Below are positions 26,422 through 35,774 of a stretch of DNA of 64,000 nt, one piece after another (within the stretch, counting starts at the first letter, position 1; every line of letters begins with the position of its first letter). The notes below the pieces were generated by a model that did not search any database, was not told the origin of the DNA, and saw only the letters and a program-made list of their open reading frames with translations. A program made the translations under genes and the position numbers. The stretch is from Silanimonas sp. (GTDB lineage Bacteria; Pseudomonadota; Gammaproteobacteria; Xanthomonadales; Xanthomonadaceae). The DNA is taken from assembly GCA_026005095.1 (NCBI GenBank), contig BPKK01000001.1, positions 186,001-250,000 on the forward strand. Direction: 5' to 3'.

Positions 26422-28629
26422 TCAGTGCTCGATCGGAACCGTGGCCTGCACCGCCGGGGCACCGGGCACGCGGGCGCGACCGATGGCCTCGCCGGCCCGC
26501 TCGATCATCGGCCGAGGCACCCGCTCGCCCGGGGCGATGGCGCTGATACCGATGATCCACTCCGCCACCATCGGCCGCTGGCCAGCAGGCAGCAGGCCCG
26601 AAGGCAGTGGCTCCGGGGGCGAGAGCAGGCGGTGCAAGGCCTCGGCAAAGCGGCGCGCCGCTGGCACATCGCTGCCGGGCAGCACCATCCAGAGCTCGTC
26701 GGGCCCGGGGCGGCCAAGCAGGTGCGGCGGCAGGCCGTCCAGCGCCTCCATGGCGAGCAGGAAGGCCCGGGCCCGGGCTTCGAAGCCGCCCTCGCCGGCC
26801 AGCGGCACGCGCAGCAGAGCGATCGGCTCCCCGGCATCGCGGCAGCGCTCGAAGGCCAGGCGCAGTTCGCGCTGCAGGGCCTCGGCGTTCAGCACGGCGA
26901 GGACCGGGTCGAGATCGGCGCGCCGCGCGGCCTCACGTGCCTCCAGGGCACTGGCTGCCACCTTGCGTGCCGCCGCCACCAGAGCCTCGATGCGCAGCAG
27001 CTCCTCGGGCTCGAAGCCCTTGCCGCGACGCTCGACGAACACCGCGGTCCAGCTACTGGGGCCGAGGTGATAAGGCACCATCGCCACCTGACTCGGTCCC
27101 TCGATGCCGAGGGGGAGCACTAGCTGCTGCGGAGTTCCGAGGCGCAGCAGCGAGCGCAGCACCCGGGCGCGCTCGCCGAGCAGCAGGGTGTAGGCCGAGG
27201 CCTTGGCCGCCGGCTCGGCCAGCACCTCGTCGCCTCCATGCAGCTGGCTCGTGGCCACGGCCACCGATTCCGCGCCGAGCAGGCCTCTGAGCGCCTCGAT
27301 CAGGCGACGCGCCACCACCCACTCGGCCTCGCTGCCTCCGCCATAGCGCAGGGCTCCATCGATGGCCGCCACCATCCTCGCCTCCGCCATCGCCCAGCGC
27401 TGTGGCTCGGGCACCTCGGGCGGCGGAGCGGGGGCCTTGGGCGCCTCCACCGGCAGACCGCGCAGCCAGGGCAGCAGCACCATCGAGAGCAGGAATACGG
27501 CAATCAGCAGTTGGTAGCCATAGAGCGCGAGGGCCGAGGGCGGCACCAGGCCACTCGCCGCCAGGGCGCGCACCACCAGCGCCGCGATCAGCAGCAGCAT
27601 GAGCAGGGTGGGCAGCCAGCGCAGGCGCCGCCGATCGAGGGCGAAAGCCACCAGTACCAGCAGCCAGGCCTGCGACCACACCAGTTCGGCCACCCGGCGC
27701 AGGAGATCGGTGTACTCGCGCGGCACCTGCACGCAGAGGCCGGCCACCCCCACCAGGACGAGGCCGATGCGCAGGTACCAGGTCGCCAGGGTGCCCGACA
27801 CCGCCTTCAGGCCCGACTGGCGGCGCACCACCACCAGCAGCAGACCGGCGAGCAGGAGGGTGGCCGCATACACCGCTCCGCCCCCCACCAGCCAGGGCTC
27901 GAACAGGGCGCGCAAAGGCGGTGGCAGTTGGTCGTTCACCAGGGCCACCACCAGCAGGGAGACCAGGCTGAGCAGCGCCATGCCGAAACCACCGGCGCCG
28001 GCCCGCCTGAGCGGCGGGGCGAAGCTGAGCAGGAAGGCCGCCACGAGCACGCCATACACCAGCAGGAACAGGCGCTGCGACGCTGCTTCGCGCTCGGCCA
28101 GCACGCTGCCGTCGATCAGCTGTGGCCGGAGATCGGCATCGGCGCTGCCTTCCACCCGCAGGTAGACCGCCTGCGGCCCGACGAGGCCCGGCGGCAGGGG
28201 CATCACGAAGCCGTCCGGCCAGCGGGCATCCCACTCGCCGAGCCGGAAATAGCGGCTCTCGGCCACCTCCACCCTGGGCGCCGAGGGCAGCAGCACCGCC
28301 ACCCGGTCGATGGCGGCGCGCTCGAGCCGCACGTACCAACGCACGCCCTCGGCAGGTGGCGGAAACTCGGCGCGCAACCGCAGCCACACCACCCGGTCGG
28401 GCCGCGGGCTGGCCCTCACCACGCCATCCAGCGCCGGATAGAAGCCGGGCTGGTAACGGCCGACGAGAATGTCGGCGAGCGGCACGGTGGGCGGCGCCGC
28501 GGTATGCGCCACCTGCAGCGGCAGGCTGCTGCGGGCCAGATCCACGCGGGTAGCCGGGGCCACCGCCACTGCCGCGAGCAGCAGCAAGGCGAGAGCAACG
28601 AGCGCGATGGTGGTGAGGCGCAGGTGCAT
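26422..28629 (-). CDS. 7TM-DISM-type membrane signalling protein with GAF-like and degenerate GGDEF domains
   Basis: A 735-residue protein with a signal/TM segment (residues 8-28) and a periplasmic beta-rich domain at about 35-185, resembling the sensing domain found before 7TM-DISM modules. Seven hydrophobic helices span about 187-395. A GAF-like region lies at about 420-570 and a C-terminal domain of GGDEF-like layout at about 575-735. The active-site motif is GPDEL at residues 642-646 instead of GGDEF, and the substrate and metal residues around it are also poorly kept, so diguanylate cyclase activity is unlikely. It may bind a nucleotide or act as a docking domain. Expressed upstream of GST and EamA genes. 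Confidence 0.7.
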   Translation of the reverse strand: MHLRLTTIALVALALLLLAAVAVAPATRVDLARSSLPLQVAHTAAPPTVPLADILVGRYQPGFYPALDGVVRASPRPDRVVWLRLRAEFPPPAEGVRWYVRLERAAIDRVAVLLPSAPRVEVAESRYFRLGEWDARWPDGFVMPLPPGLVGPQAVYLRVEGSADADLRPQLIDGSVLAEREAASQRLFLLVYGVLVAAFLLSFAPPLRRAGAGGFGMALLSLVSLLVVALVNDQLPPPLRALFEPWLVGGGAVYAATLLLAGLLLVVVRRQSGLKAVSGTLATWYLRIGLVLVGVAGLCVQVPREYTDLLRRVAELVWSQAWLLVLVAFALDRRRLRWLPTLLMLLLIAALVVRALAASGLVPPSALALYGYQLLIAVFLLSMVLLPWLRGLPVEAPKAPAPPPEVPEPQRWAMAEARMVAAIDGALRYGGGSEAEWVVARRLIEALRGLLGAESVAVATSQLHGGDEVLAEPAAKASAYTLLLGERARVLRSLLRLGTPQQLVLPLGIEGPSQVAMVPYHLGPSSWTAVFVERRGKGFEPEELLRIEALVAAARKVAASALEAREAARRADLDPVLAVLNAEALQRELRLAFERCRDAGEPIALLRVPLAGEGGFEARARAFLLAMEALDGLPPHLLGRPGPDELWMVLPGSDVPAARRFAEALHRLLSPPEPLPSGLLPAGQRPMVAEWIIGISAIAPGERVPRPMIERAGEAIGRARVPGAPAVQATVPIEH

Positions 28630-28681
28630 GCGGAGCCCGGGTCAGCCATCCTGGCGGTCCTCCACTCTAGCCCAAGCGCGT

Positions 28682-28701
28682 GGCGTTTGACGGCGTTTGA
28701 C
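28682..28701. repeat. Tandem 10-bp repeat in the 7TM gene-glnS divergent region
   Basis: The ten-base unit GGCGTTTGAC occurs twice in direct succession (28682-28691 and 28692-28701). It lies in the 188-base divergent intergenic region between the 7TM gene and glnS, which otherwise holds a TACACT -10-like element at 28758-28763 and no other structure I can support. It may be a regulator site. Confidence 0.6.
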
Positions 28702-28817
28702 GAAGCTCGCCGCCGGCACCGGGCCGCGGGCGCCCCTGCCCCGGGCCGCCCGCACGCTACACTTTCACCCCCTGCCCGGCCCTGCCGCGCATCCCTCCCC
28801 GAGACCGCGTTGCCCAC

Positions 28818-30566
28818 ATGAGCGAACCTTCCACCCCGGCTGCGGGCGACTCCGTCCCGGCGCGCAGCGACTTCATCCGCAACATCATCCGCGAAGACCT
28901 CGCCAGCGGAAAGCATACGCACATCAACACCCGCTTCCCGCCGGAGCCCAACGGCTACCTGCATCTCGGGCATTCGAAAAGCATCTGCCTCAACTTCGGC
29001 ATCGCCGCCGAGTTCGGCGGGCACTGCAACCTGCGCTTCGACGACACCAACCCCGAGAAGGAGGACGCGGAGTACGTCGAGGCCATCAAGGAGGACGTGC
29101 GCTGGCTGGGTTTCGAGTGGCACGAGCTGCGCCATGCCTCCGACTACTTCGAGGTGCTCTACCTCGCCGCCGAGCAGCTCATCCGCGAGGGCAAGGCCTT
29201 CGTCTGCGATCTCTCGGCCGAGGAGGTACGCCAGTACCGCGGCACCCTCACCGAGCCCGGGCGCGAGTCGCCGTTCCGCGACCGCAGCGTGGAGGAGAAC
29301 CTCGACCTCTTCCGCCGCATGCGCGCCGGCGAGTTCCCCGACGGAGCCCGCACCCTGCGGGCGAAGATCGACATGGCCTCGGGCAACATCAACCTGCGCG
29401 ACCCGGCGCTGTACCGGATCAAGCACCTGCCGCACCAGAACACGGGCAAGGCCTGGTGCATCTATCCGATGTACGACTACGCGCACGCGCTCTCCGATGC
29501 CATCGAGGGCATCACCCACTCGCTGTGCACCCTGGAGTTCGAGGACCACCGCCCCCTCTACGACTGGGTGGTCGACAACGTGCGCCTGCACGAACGCCCC
29601 GAACTGCTGAAGCCGCTCACCGACCGGGGCCTGCCCAATGAAGCCGCCAGGCCGCGGCAGATCGAGTTCTCGCGCCTCAACATCAATTACACGGTGATGA
29701 GCAAGCGCAAGCTGCTCGCCCTCGTGAACGAGAAGCTGGTGGCCGGCTGGGACGACCCGCGCATGCCCACCCTGCAGGGCATCCGCCGCCGCGGCGTGCC
29801 GCCCGAGGCCCTGCACCTGTTCGCCGAGCGCGTGGGCATCTCCAAGCAGAACTCGGTGATCGACTTCTCGGTGTTCGAGGGCTGCATCCGCGACGTGCTC
29901 GATGCGAAGGCCGAGCGCCGGATGGCGGTGGTCGAGCCGCTGAAGGTCACCATCACCAACCTGCCCGAGGGCCATCGCGAGACCCTGCGCTTTGCCAACC
30001 ATCCGAAGGACGCGGCGAAGGGCGAACGCGAGGTGCCGTTCTCGCGCACGCTCTGGATCGAGCGCGAGGACTTCATGGAAACGCCGGTGAAGGGTTTCCA
30101 CCGCCTCGTGCCCGGCGGCGAGGTGCGGCTGCGCGGCGCCGGCATCCTGAAGTGCGAGGAAGTGGTGAAGAACGGCGCTGCCGTCGTCGAACTGCGCTGC
30201 ACGCTCGACCCCGAAAGCCGCCCCGGTCGGGAAGGCGCCAACCGCAAGGTGAAGGGCACCATCCACTGGGTCTGCGCCGAGGCCGGCGTGCCGGCGGAGA
30301 TCCGCCTCTACGACCGCCTGTTCTCGGTGGAGAACCCGGACGAGGACAGCGAGGGCAAGACCTACCGCGACCACCTCAACCCGGACTCGATCCGCGTGGT
30401 GCAGGGTTTCGTCGAACCCGCCGCCGCGGCCCTCGGCAACGAGGCCACGGTGCAGTTCGAGCGCCTGGGCTATTTCACCGCCGACCGCCACGACCACCGC
30501 CCGGAGCGCCCGGTGTTCAACCGCACCGTCACGCTGCGCGACAGCTGGGCCGGGAAGCCGGCCTGA
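28818..30566 (+). CDS. glnS: Glutaminyl-tRNA synthetase
   Basis: A 582-residue class I aminoacyl-tRNA synthetase charging tRNA-Gln. The first catalytic motif HLGH is in [15 protein letters not shown] and the second, KMSKS-like, is [16 protein letters not shown] and [10 protein letters not shown] are the family signature stretches. The C-terminal beta-barrel anticodon domain follows from about residue 350 ([12 protein letters not shown]). The length is slightly above E. coli (554), mostly through an N-terminal extension of about 15 residues. It is the first gene of a plus-strand run with the lipoprotein, deaminase and rlmM genes. Confidence 0.96.
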   Translation: MSEPSTPAAGDSVPARSDFIRNIIREDLASGKHTHINTRFPPEPNGYLHLGHSKSICLNFGIAAEFGGHCNLRFDDTNPEKEDAEYVEAIKEDVRWLGFEWHELRHASDYFEVLYLAAEQLIREGKAFVCDLSAEEVRQYRGTLTEPGRESPFRDRSVEENLDLFRRMRAGEFPDGARTLRAKIDMASGNINLRDPALYRIKHLPHQNTGKAWCIYPMYDYAHALSDAIEGITHSLCTLEFEDHRPLYDWVVDNVRLHERPELLKPLTDRGLPNEAARPRQIEFSRLNINYTVMSKRKLLALVNEKLVAGWDDPRMPTLQGIRRRGVPPEALHLFAERVGISKQNSVIDFSVFEGCIRDVLDAKAERRMAVVEPLKVTITNLPEGHRETLRFANHPKDAAKGEREVPFSRTLWIEREDFMETPVKGFHRLVPGGEVRLRGAGILKCEEVVKNGAAVVELRCTLDPESRPGREGANRKVKGTIHWVCAEAGVPAEIRLYDRLFSVENPDEDSEGKTYRDHLNPDSIRVVQGFVEPAAAALGNEATVQFERLGYFTADRHDHRPERPVFNRTVTLRDSWAGKPA

Positions 30567-30595
30567 CCCCCCTCTCCCCCCCTGCCGGGCCCGCC

Positions 30596-31037
30596 ATGCA
30601 CGCCCCCCCCCGATCGCGACACCGCTTCCTGGTCCATCTGGCACTGCTGTTCGCCCTGGCCGCCCTCGCCGCCTGCGGCGCCGCGCCGTCCGGCGGGAAT
30701 GCCGCGCCGCCGGCAGCCCCGGCGGAACGCGCAGCGCCCGGCGATGCCCCGGACGCGCCCCTGCTGCGGCCGGATCCGACGGCCGCCGCGGCCAGCGAGG
30801 TGGATTACACCTGCCGCACCGACACCGACTGCGCGGTGAAGGACGTAGGCAACTGCTGCGGCTACTACCCGGCCTGCGTGAACAAGGACAGCCCCACCTT
30901 CCCCGAGCAGGTGAAGGCCGAGTGCGAAAAGAACGGGCGTGATGGCGGTCTGCGGCTTCCCCGAGATCGCCGGCTGCCAGTGCGTGCAGGGCCGCTGCGC
31001 CGCCGCCCCCACCGAAGGCGGCGAGGTGCTGCGCTGA
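30596..31037 (+). CDS. Cys-rich lipoprotein of unknown function, interrupted by a one-base frameshift
   Basis: A lipobox-like LAACG stretch (ALAALAACG) follows a hydrophobic signal, so the mature protein would be lipid-anchored. The soluble part is rich in cysteines (YTCRTDTDCAVKD, NCCGYYPAC, then in another frame VMAVCGFPEIAGCQCVQGRC), a pattern suggesting several disulphides. The second part is reached by removing one G from the GGG at 30935-30937, giving about 146 residues that end at a TGA overlapping the deaminase ATG. I do not recognise the family. The Cys pattern continuing across the break is good evidence for a single intact protein with a sequence error. Confidence 0.7.
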
Positions 31038-31594
31038 TGCTCTACGCCCAGGTGCACCTCACCCTGCCGGCCTGGGTGCACGAGGCCGTGGACCCGGCCG
31101 CCGACTACCGCGACGACGATGCCAAGATGGCCCTGGCGATCCGGCTCTCGGCGCTCAACGTGCGGCATGGCAGCGGCGGCCCCTTCGGCGCCGCCCTGTT
31201 CAACGCCGAAGGCCGGCTGCTTGGCGTGGGCGTGAACCGGGTGGTGCCGCACAGCAGCTCCATCGCCCATGCCGAGATGATGGCCTTCGCCACCAGCCAG
31301 CAGCGCCTGCAGCAGTACCGGCTGAACGCCGCGGGCGGCCCGGTCACCCTCGCCACCTCCTCCCAGCCCTGCTGCATGTGCTACGGGGCCAGCGTCTGGG
31401 CCGGCATCGACCGCCTGCTGATCGGCGCCCGCGCCGAGGACGTGGAGTCGCTGGCCGGCTTCGACGAGGGCCCGCTGCCGGCCGACTGGCGCGGCGAGCT
31501 TATGAAGCGTGGCATCGAGGTGATCACCGACCTGCGCCGCAACGAAGCCCGCGCCGTGCTCGCCGAATACGCCCGCGGCGGCGTGGTCTACTGA
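31037..31594 (+). CDS. Zinc-dependent nucleoside/guanine deaminase
   Basis: A 185-residue cytidine-deaminase-fold enzyme. It has the zinc ligand and catalytic Glu in SIAHAEMMAFA and the second zinc motif PCCMC, the arrangement of guanine deaminases and related nucleoside deaminases. GGPFGAALFN is the usual substrate-side strand. Length and motif order favour the GuaD group, but substrate cannot be proven from sequence. The start overlaps the preceding lipoprotein stop (TGATG). It lies in the glnS-rlmM run. Confidence 0.85.
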   Translation: MLYAQVHLTLPAWVHEAVDPAADYRDDDAKMALAIRLSALNVRHGSGGPFGAALFNAEGRLLGVGVNRVVPHSSSIAHAEMMAFATSQQRLQQYRLNAAGGPVTLATSSQPCCMCYGASVWAGIDRLLIGARAEDVESLAGFDEGPLPADWRGELMKRGIEVITDLRRNEARAVLAEYARGGVVY

Positions 31595-31605
31595 ACTGCG
31601 CGGCA

Positions 31606-32694
31606 ATGGCGCGGATCACCGTCGAGCCTGCCCTGCTGGGCCTGGTGCGCCCCGGCTTCGAGCCGGAGCTGGCCGCCGAGCTCGGCCACCGCGCCGCCGA
31701 GGCCGGCCACTGGGGCCATGCCACGACCGAGCGCGGCAGCGGCCTCGTGCGCTTCGTCTCGCCCGAGGCGGCCGCCCTCGATGCCGCCCTGCCCTTCGAT
31801 GGACTGATCTTCGCCCGCCAGAAGCTGCTCGGCCTTGCCCGCCTCGAGGGCCTCGATCCGGGCGACCGCATCAGCCCGCTGCTCGAGGCACTCGACACCG
31901 TGCGCGAAGCGGTCGTGGCCGCCCCGGGCGGCGCCCATTTCGGCGAACTGGTGGTCGAGCACAGCGACAGCGACGCGGGCCGCGCGCTCGCCGGGCTGGC
32001 GCGGGGCTTCGGCAATGCCCTGCGCCCGGCCCTGCGCAAGGCCGGCTGGCTCGCCGCCTCCGACGATGCACGGAAGCCGCGGCTGCACGTGCTGCTGCAT
32101 TCGGGCACTGCGCTCGACCTTGCCAGCTCACGCCCCGGCGACCGCAGCCCCTGGCCCGGCGGCATCCCGCGCCTGCGCCAGCCGCCCCATGCCCCCAGCC
32201 GCAGCGCGGCCAAGCTCGACGAGGCGATCCACACCCTGCTCACCGCCGAGGAACGCACGCAGCTGCTGCGCGAAGGCATGCGCGCCGCCGATCTCGGCGC
32301 CGCTCCCGGTGGCTGGACCTGGGTGCTGGTGCGCGCCGGCCTGCGGGTCAGCGCGGTCGACAACGGCCCGCTGAAGGAGCCGGTGCTCGGCCATCCGCAG
32401 GTGGAGCACCTGCGCGCCGACGGCTTCCGCTGGCAGCCCGCCCGCCCGCTGGACTGGATGGTCTGCGACATGGTGGAGCAACCCCGCCGGGTGGCCGGGC
32501 GCATGGCGCAGTGGTTCCGCGAAGGCTGGTGCCGCAACGCCGTGTTCAACCTCAAGCTGCCGATGAAGAAGCGCTGGGAGGAAACCCGGCACTGCCTCGA
32601 TCTGTTCCGCGCCGAGGCTGGCGAGCTGAAGGCCCTGCGGGCGCGCCAGCTCTACCATGACCGCGAAGAGATCACGGTGTTCGCGCGGCGCTGA
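31606..32694 (+). CDS. rlmM: 23S rRNA (cytidine-2498-2'-O)-methyltransferase
   Basis: A 362-residue RNA methyltransferase with an N-terminal THUMP-like part and a C-terminal Rossmann domain of the RrmJ/FtsJ type. SAM-binding DLGAAPGGWTWVL, a VCDMVEQPRRVA segment, and a late FNLKLPMKKRWEE with the catalytic lysine are characteristic of RlmM. The ATG at 31606 is 12 bases after the deaminase stop. RlmM modifies C2498 in the ribosomal peptidyl transferase loop. It ends 20 bases from the convergent ubiquinone hydroxylase gene. Confidence 0.93.
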   Translation: MARITVEPALLGLVRPGFEPELAAELGHRAAEAGHWGHATTERGSGLVRFVSPEAAALDAALPFDGLIFARQKLLGLARLEGLDPGDRISPLLEALDTVREAVVAAPGGAHFGELVVEHSDSDAGRALAGLARGFGNALRPALRKAGWLAASDDARKPRLHVLLHSGTALDLASSRPGDRSPWPGGIPRLRQPPHAPSRSAAKLDEAIHTLLTAEERTQLLREGMRAADLGAAPGGWTWVLVRAGLRVSAVDNGPLKEPVLGHPQVEHLRADGFRWQPARPLDWMVCDMVEQPRRVAGRMAQWFREGWCRNAVFNLKLPMKKRWEETRHCLDLFRAEAGELKALRARQLYHDREEITVFARR

Positions 32695-32714
32695 GCGCCC
32701 CGCCCCCAGCGCCG

Positions 32715-33887
32715 CTACAGGCCGGCCGCCCGGCGCCAGAGCAGGCGGTTGACGGGCGGCAGGTTGGCTGCTGCCAGTACCCAACCGCGCAGGGCGGTGG
32801 GCAGCGGCGCATCGTTGCCGTAGAGGCGATGGATGGCCTCGAAGGCATGGGCCGCCACGGTGTTCTCGCTGATACGCTGCTGCGCCCAGCGTTGCAGCAC
32901 GGTATCGGACAGCGGTTCGCGGCGTTTCGCCTTCGCCGCATCGATGGCATCGAGCAGGCCGGCCACGTCGCGCAGGCCGAGGTTCACCCCCTGCCCGGCC
33001 AACGGGTGCACGCCATGGGCGGCATCGCCGAGCAGGGCCACGCGCCCATCGAGCATGCGTTCGGCGAGCAGCCGCCGGAGTGGGAAGGCCACGCGCTCGC
33101 TGTCGAGGGCGAGCGAACCCAACACCCGATCGCTGGCGCGGCTGAGCTCGGCCTCGAAACGTTCGGGCGCGAGGGCGAGCAGACGTTCGGCCTCCGCTTC
33201 CGGCAGCGACCAGACGATCGAAACCCGCCCTTCGGTACAGGGCAGCAGGGCCAGCGGGCCGGTGGGCAGGAAACGCTGCCAGCAGGTGTCGCGGTGCGAC
33301 TGGGCAGGGCGGAGATAGGCCACGAGGCCGCGGGCGCGGTAGTCGTGCTCGCGGGTGCCGATGCCGCGCAGGCTGCGCACCCGAGAGTACAGGCCGTCGG
33401 CGCCGAACAGCCGGGGGGCGACGAGACGGCGGCCATCGGCCAGTACCGCGACCACGCCAGCCTCACCCTCCTCGATCGCCGCCAGTGCCGCGCCGGTGGC
33501 GCAGGGCACACCGGCCGCGGCCAGCGCCGCCCACAGCCGGTCCACCAGCAGGCCATGCTCGACGATGTGGCCGAGCCGGGGCACGCCCAGCGCCCCGGTA
33601 TCGAAACGCAGCGGGCGCCCGCCGCCGGCATCCCAGACCTGCATGCCGGTATAGGCCTGGACCCGCGCCCCGCGCACCGCCTCCCAGACCCCGAGCCGGG
33701 CGAGCAGGGCCTCGCTGTCCGGGGCGATGGCATACACCCGCAGATCGGGCCGCGCCGCCTGCCAAGGCGCGGGCGTCTTCGCCTCCACCAGCGCCACCGC
33801 GAGGCCGCGCTGGCGCAGGCCGAGGGCCAGGGCGGCGCCGACGATGCCGCCGCCGACCACCAGAGCATCGAGGCGCTCCCGGCTCAT
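32715..33887 (-). CDS. UbiH/UbiF/Coq6-family FAD-dependent hydroxylase of ubiquinone synthesis
   Basis: A 390-residue flavin monooxygenase that hydroxylates the aromatic ring of a ubiquinone precursor. FAD sites are VVGGGIVGAALALGL at the N-terminus, a FGADGLYSRVRS middle motif and the C-terminal LLGDAAHGVHPLAGQG followed by NLGLRDV. The start overlaps the stop of the upstream ubiH-type gene by ATGA, so the two work as a pair for two different ring positions. Which position this one hydroxylates (C5, C6 or C1) cannot be settled by reading. Neighbour arrangement is typical of Xanthomonad genomes. Confidence 0.88.
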   Translation of the reverse strand: MSRERLDALVVGGGIVGAALALGLRQRGLAVALVEAKTPAPWQAARPDLRVYAIAPDSEALLARLGVWEAVRGARVQAYTGMQVWDAGGGRPLRFDTGALGVPRLGHIVEHGLLVDRLWAALAAAGVPCATGAALAAIEEGEAGVVAVLADGRRLVAPRLFGADGLYSRVRSLRGIGTREHDYRARGLVAYLRPAQSHRDTCWQRFLPTGPLALLPCTEGRVSIVWSLPEAEAERLLALAPERFEAELSRASDRVLGSLALDSERVAFPLRRLLAERMLDGRVALLGDAAHGVHPLAGQGVNLGLRDVAGLLDAIDAAKAKRREPLSDTVLQRWAQQRISENTVAAHAFEAIHRLYGNDAPLPTALRGWVLAAANLPPVNRLLWRRAAGL

Positions 33888-35086
33888 GCCAGCACCTCGG
33901 CGGCGCGCGGCACTCCGGGGCGGTAGCCCATGGCGCCGGTGAGGAAGCGGGCGCGCAGGCCGGCATCGAGGTTCAGAGCGGCAAACCCAAGGCTGCGACC
34001 GAGCCGGTGCAGCGGGCCGGTGCCGGCCGTGGCCCGGGCCAGGCCATCGCTCAGGGCCAGGGTGGCCTCGCGGTCTTCGCGACGGGCTTCGGCGTAGGTG
34101 GCCAGAAGGCGATCCGCGCCAGGATCTCCGCTGCTGCGCAGCAAGCCGGCCAGGGTGAGGGCATCGCGCAGGCCGAGGTTGAAGCCCTGGGCGCCGATCG
34201 GGTGCAGGGTCTGCGCGGCATTGCCCACCAACACCAGCCGCTCGGCCACCAGCCGCTCGGCCACCACCCGGTGCAGCGGCCAGGCGCTGCGCGCGCCCAC
34301 CTCGAGCACGCGCCCGGCACGCCAGCCGAAGCGGCGCTGGAAGTAGGCCGAATACCCCGCCTCGTCCAACGCCAGCACCGCCGCGGCCTCGGCCGAGGCC
34401 ACGCCGCAGAGCGCGCCATGGCGGCCACCGGCCATCGGCAGCAGGGCGCAGGGCCCGTGATCGGTGAAGCGCTCGAAGGCCGTGCCCTCGGGGGCGGCGG
34501 ACAGCCGCGCCGAAGTGACGATCAGGGTCTGGCCGTAGTCGTGGCGCATCACCTCGATGCCGGCCGCCGCACGCAGGGGAGAGGCGGTGCCATCGGCGGC
34601 CACCACCAGCCTGGCCTGCCAAGTCTCGGCGGGGCGGCCCTCGGGCAGCACCCGCAGGCGGCGCCTGCCGCCGTTCACCCCGTCCGCCTCGGCACGGCCG
34701 CGTACCCGGAAAAGCCCCGGCAGGGCGTCCAGTGCCTGTTCGAGGGCCGCGCCAAGCTCGCCCGCCAATACCACGCCGCCAAAGGCCTCGCGCCCCAGTT
34801 CGGCGGCCTCGCACCGCAGCTGGCCGAAATCGCCTTCCCGGCTCACGTGCAGGCGGCGGATGGGGGTGGGCGGCAGCGGCAGCCGGGAGAGCACGCCCAG
34901 GGCCGCAAGGGTGTCGAGGCTGGCGGCCGCAAGCGCCAGCTTGCGCGGGTCGGCCGTCAGCGGCACCGGCCCGCTGCCCGCATCCACCAGGGCCACCGAG
35001 CGCCCCTGTGGCACCAGCAGGCAGGCGAGGCTTGCCCCCACCAGCCCGCCGCCCACGATCACCACGTCGAACTCACGCGTTTCCAT
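33884..35086 (-). CDS. ubiH: 2-octaprenyl-6-methoxyphenol hydroxylase-like protein UbiH
   Basis: A 400-residue FAD monooxygenase paired with the downstream hydroxylase in ubiquinone synthesis. FAD-binding motifs are VVIVGGGLVGASLACLL, VVAADGTASPLRAAAG and LVGNAAQTLHPIGAQGFNLG, the last closest to UbiH proteins. Just before it, a five-residue unit (AERLV) occurs twice because of an exact 15-base tandem duplication, which lengthens a surface region. The start at 35084-35086 gives the family N-terminus. The gene is divergent from the small membrane protein at 35180. Confidence 0.88.
   Translation of the reverse strand: METREFDVVIVGGGLVGASLACLLVPQGRSVALVDAGSGPVPLTADPRKLALAAASLDTLAALGVLSRLPLPPTPIRRLHVSREGDFGQLRCEAAELGREAFGGVVLAGELGAALEQALDALPGLFRVRGRAEADGVNGGRRRLRVLPEGRPAETWQARLVVAADGTASPLRAAAGIEVMRHDYGQTLIVTSARLSAAPEGTAFERFTDHGPCALLPMAGGRHGALCGVASAEAAAVLALDEAGYSAYFQRRFGWRAGRVLEVGARSAWPLHRVVAERLVAERLVLVGNAAQTLHPIGAQGFNLGLRDALTLAGLLRSSGDPGADRLLATYAEARREDREATLALSDGLARATAGTGPLHRLGRSLGFAALNLDAGLRARFLTGAMGYRPGVPRAAEVLA
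34233..34262 (-). repeat. 15-bp exact tandem duplication inside ubiH
   Basis: The unit at 34233-34247 is repeated exactly at 34248-34262. In the protein it doubles AERLV directly before the conserved GNAAQTLHP motif. The frame is kept. It looks like a recent slippage event. Confidence 0.9.
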
Positions 35087-35179
35087 GCCGCCTAGGATAC
35101 GCCCCGCCGCCCGGGCGCAGCCCGCGCCCCCTTGGGCTAGACTTCGTCCTCTGTCACCCGTTCGCTCCCATTGCCGCCC

Positions 35180-35767
35180 ATGCGCCTTGCCCTCCGACAC
35201 GCACTCGCCGTGTTCGCCATCCTCGCCCTCGTCATGGCCGCCACCCGCGCCCATCACTTCGGCGCCGTGCCTGATGCCTCCTGGGCGGTGTTCTTCGCCT
35301 CCGGCGTCTACCTGGCGGGCCACCAGCGCTGGGCCTTCCCGGCCCTGATGGCGCTGGCCGTGGCGGTGGACTGGCAGGTCATCTCGGCAAGCGGCGTGGA
35401 TTTCTGGAACCACTACTGCGTCTCGCCGGGCTACTGGTTCCTGCTGCCGGCGCATGCGGCGCTCACCCTGGCCGGCCAGTGGGCCGCCGCCCGGGGGCTT
35501 GCGCCGCGCTGGAGCCTGGCAGGCCGCCTCGCCCTGGCCCTGTTCGTGGGCGCCAGCCTCTGCCACCTGTTCGCCCAGGGCGGCTTCTACTGGTTCAGCA
35601 GCAGCGTGGCCGAGCCGAGTCTCGCCGGCTGGGCCAAGAACTACGCCGACTGGTGGCCGGCCTACCTCACGGTGGCCTTCGCCTGGGTGGGCATCGGCGC
35701 CGCCCTGCACCTCGCCCTCGCGCCGGCCTTCGCCCGCCCCGCACCGGCCGGCCACGCCCCACGCTGA
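35180..35767 (+). CDS. Small polytopic membrane protein of unknown function next to cobalamin adenosyltransferase
   Basis: A 195-residue protein with about six hydrophobic segments, including ALRHALAVFAILALVMAA at the start and YLTVAFAWVGIGAALHLAL at the end. WAFPALMALAVAVDW and a YCVSPGYWFLLPAHA stretch look conserved. I do not recognise a named family. Compactness and helix number resemble substrate-binding membrane components of vitamin uptake (ECF S component-like), and it sits 7 bases before a cobalamin adenosyltransferase gene. A role in cobalamin uptake is a hypothesis only. A TAGACT -10-like element lies at 35139-35144. A TTG at 35171 would add three residues. Confidence 0.65.
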   Translation: MRLALRHALAVFAILALVMAATRAHHFGAVPDASWAVFFASGVYLAGHQRWAFPALMALAVAVDWQVISASGVDFWNHYCVSPGYWFLLPAHAALTLAGQWAAARGLAPRWSLAGRLALALFVGASLCHLFAQGGFYWFSSSVAEPSLAGWAKNYADWWPAYLTVAFAWVGIGAALHLALAPAFARPAPAGHAPR

Positions 35768-35774
35768 ATGCCGC

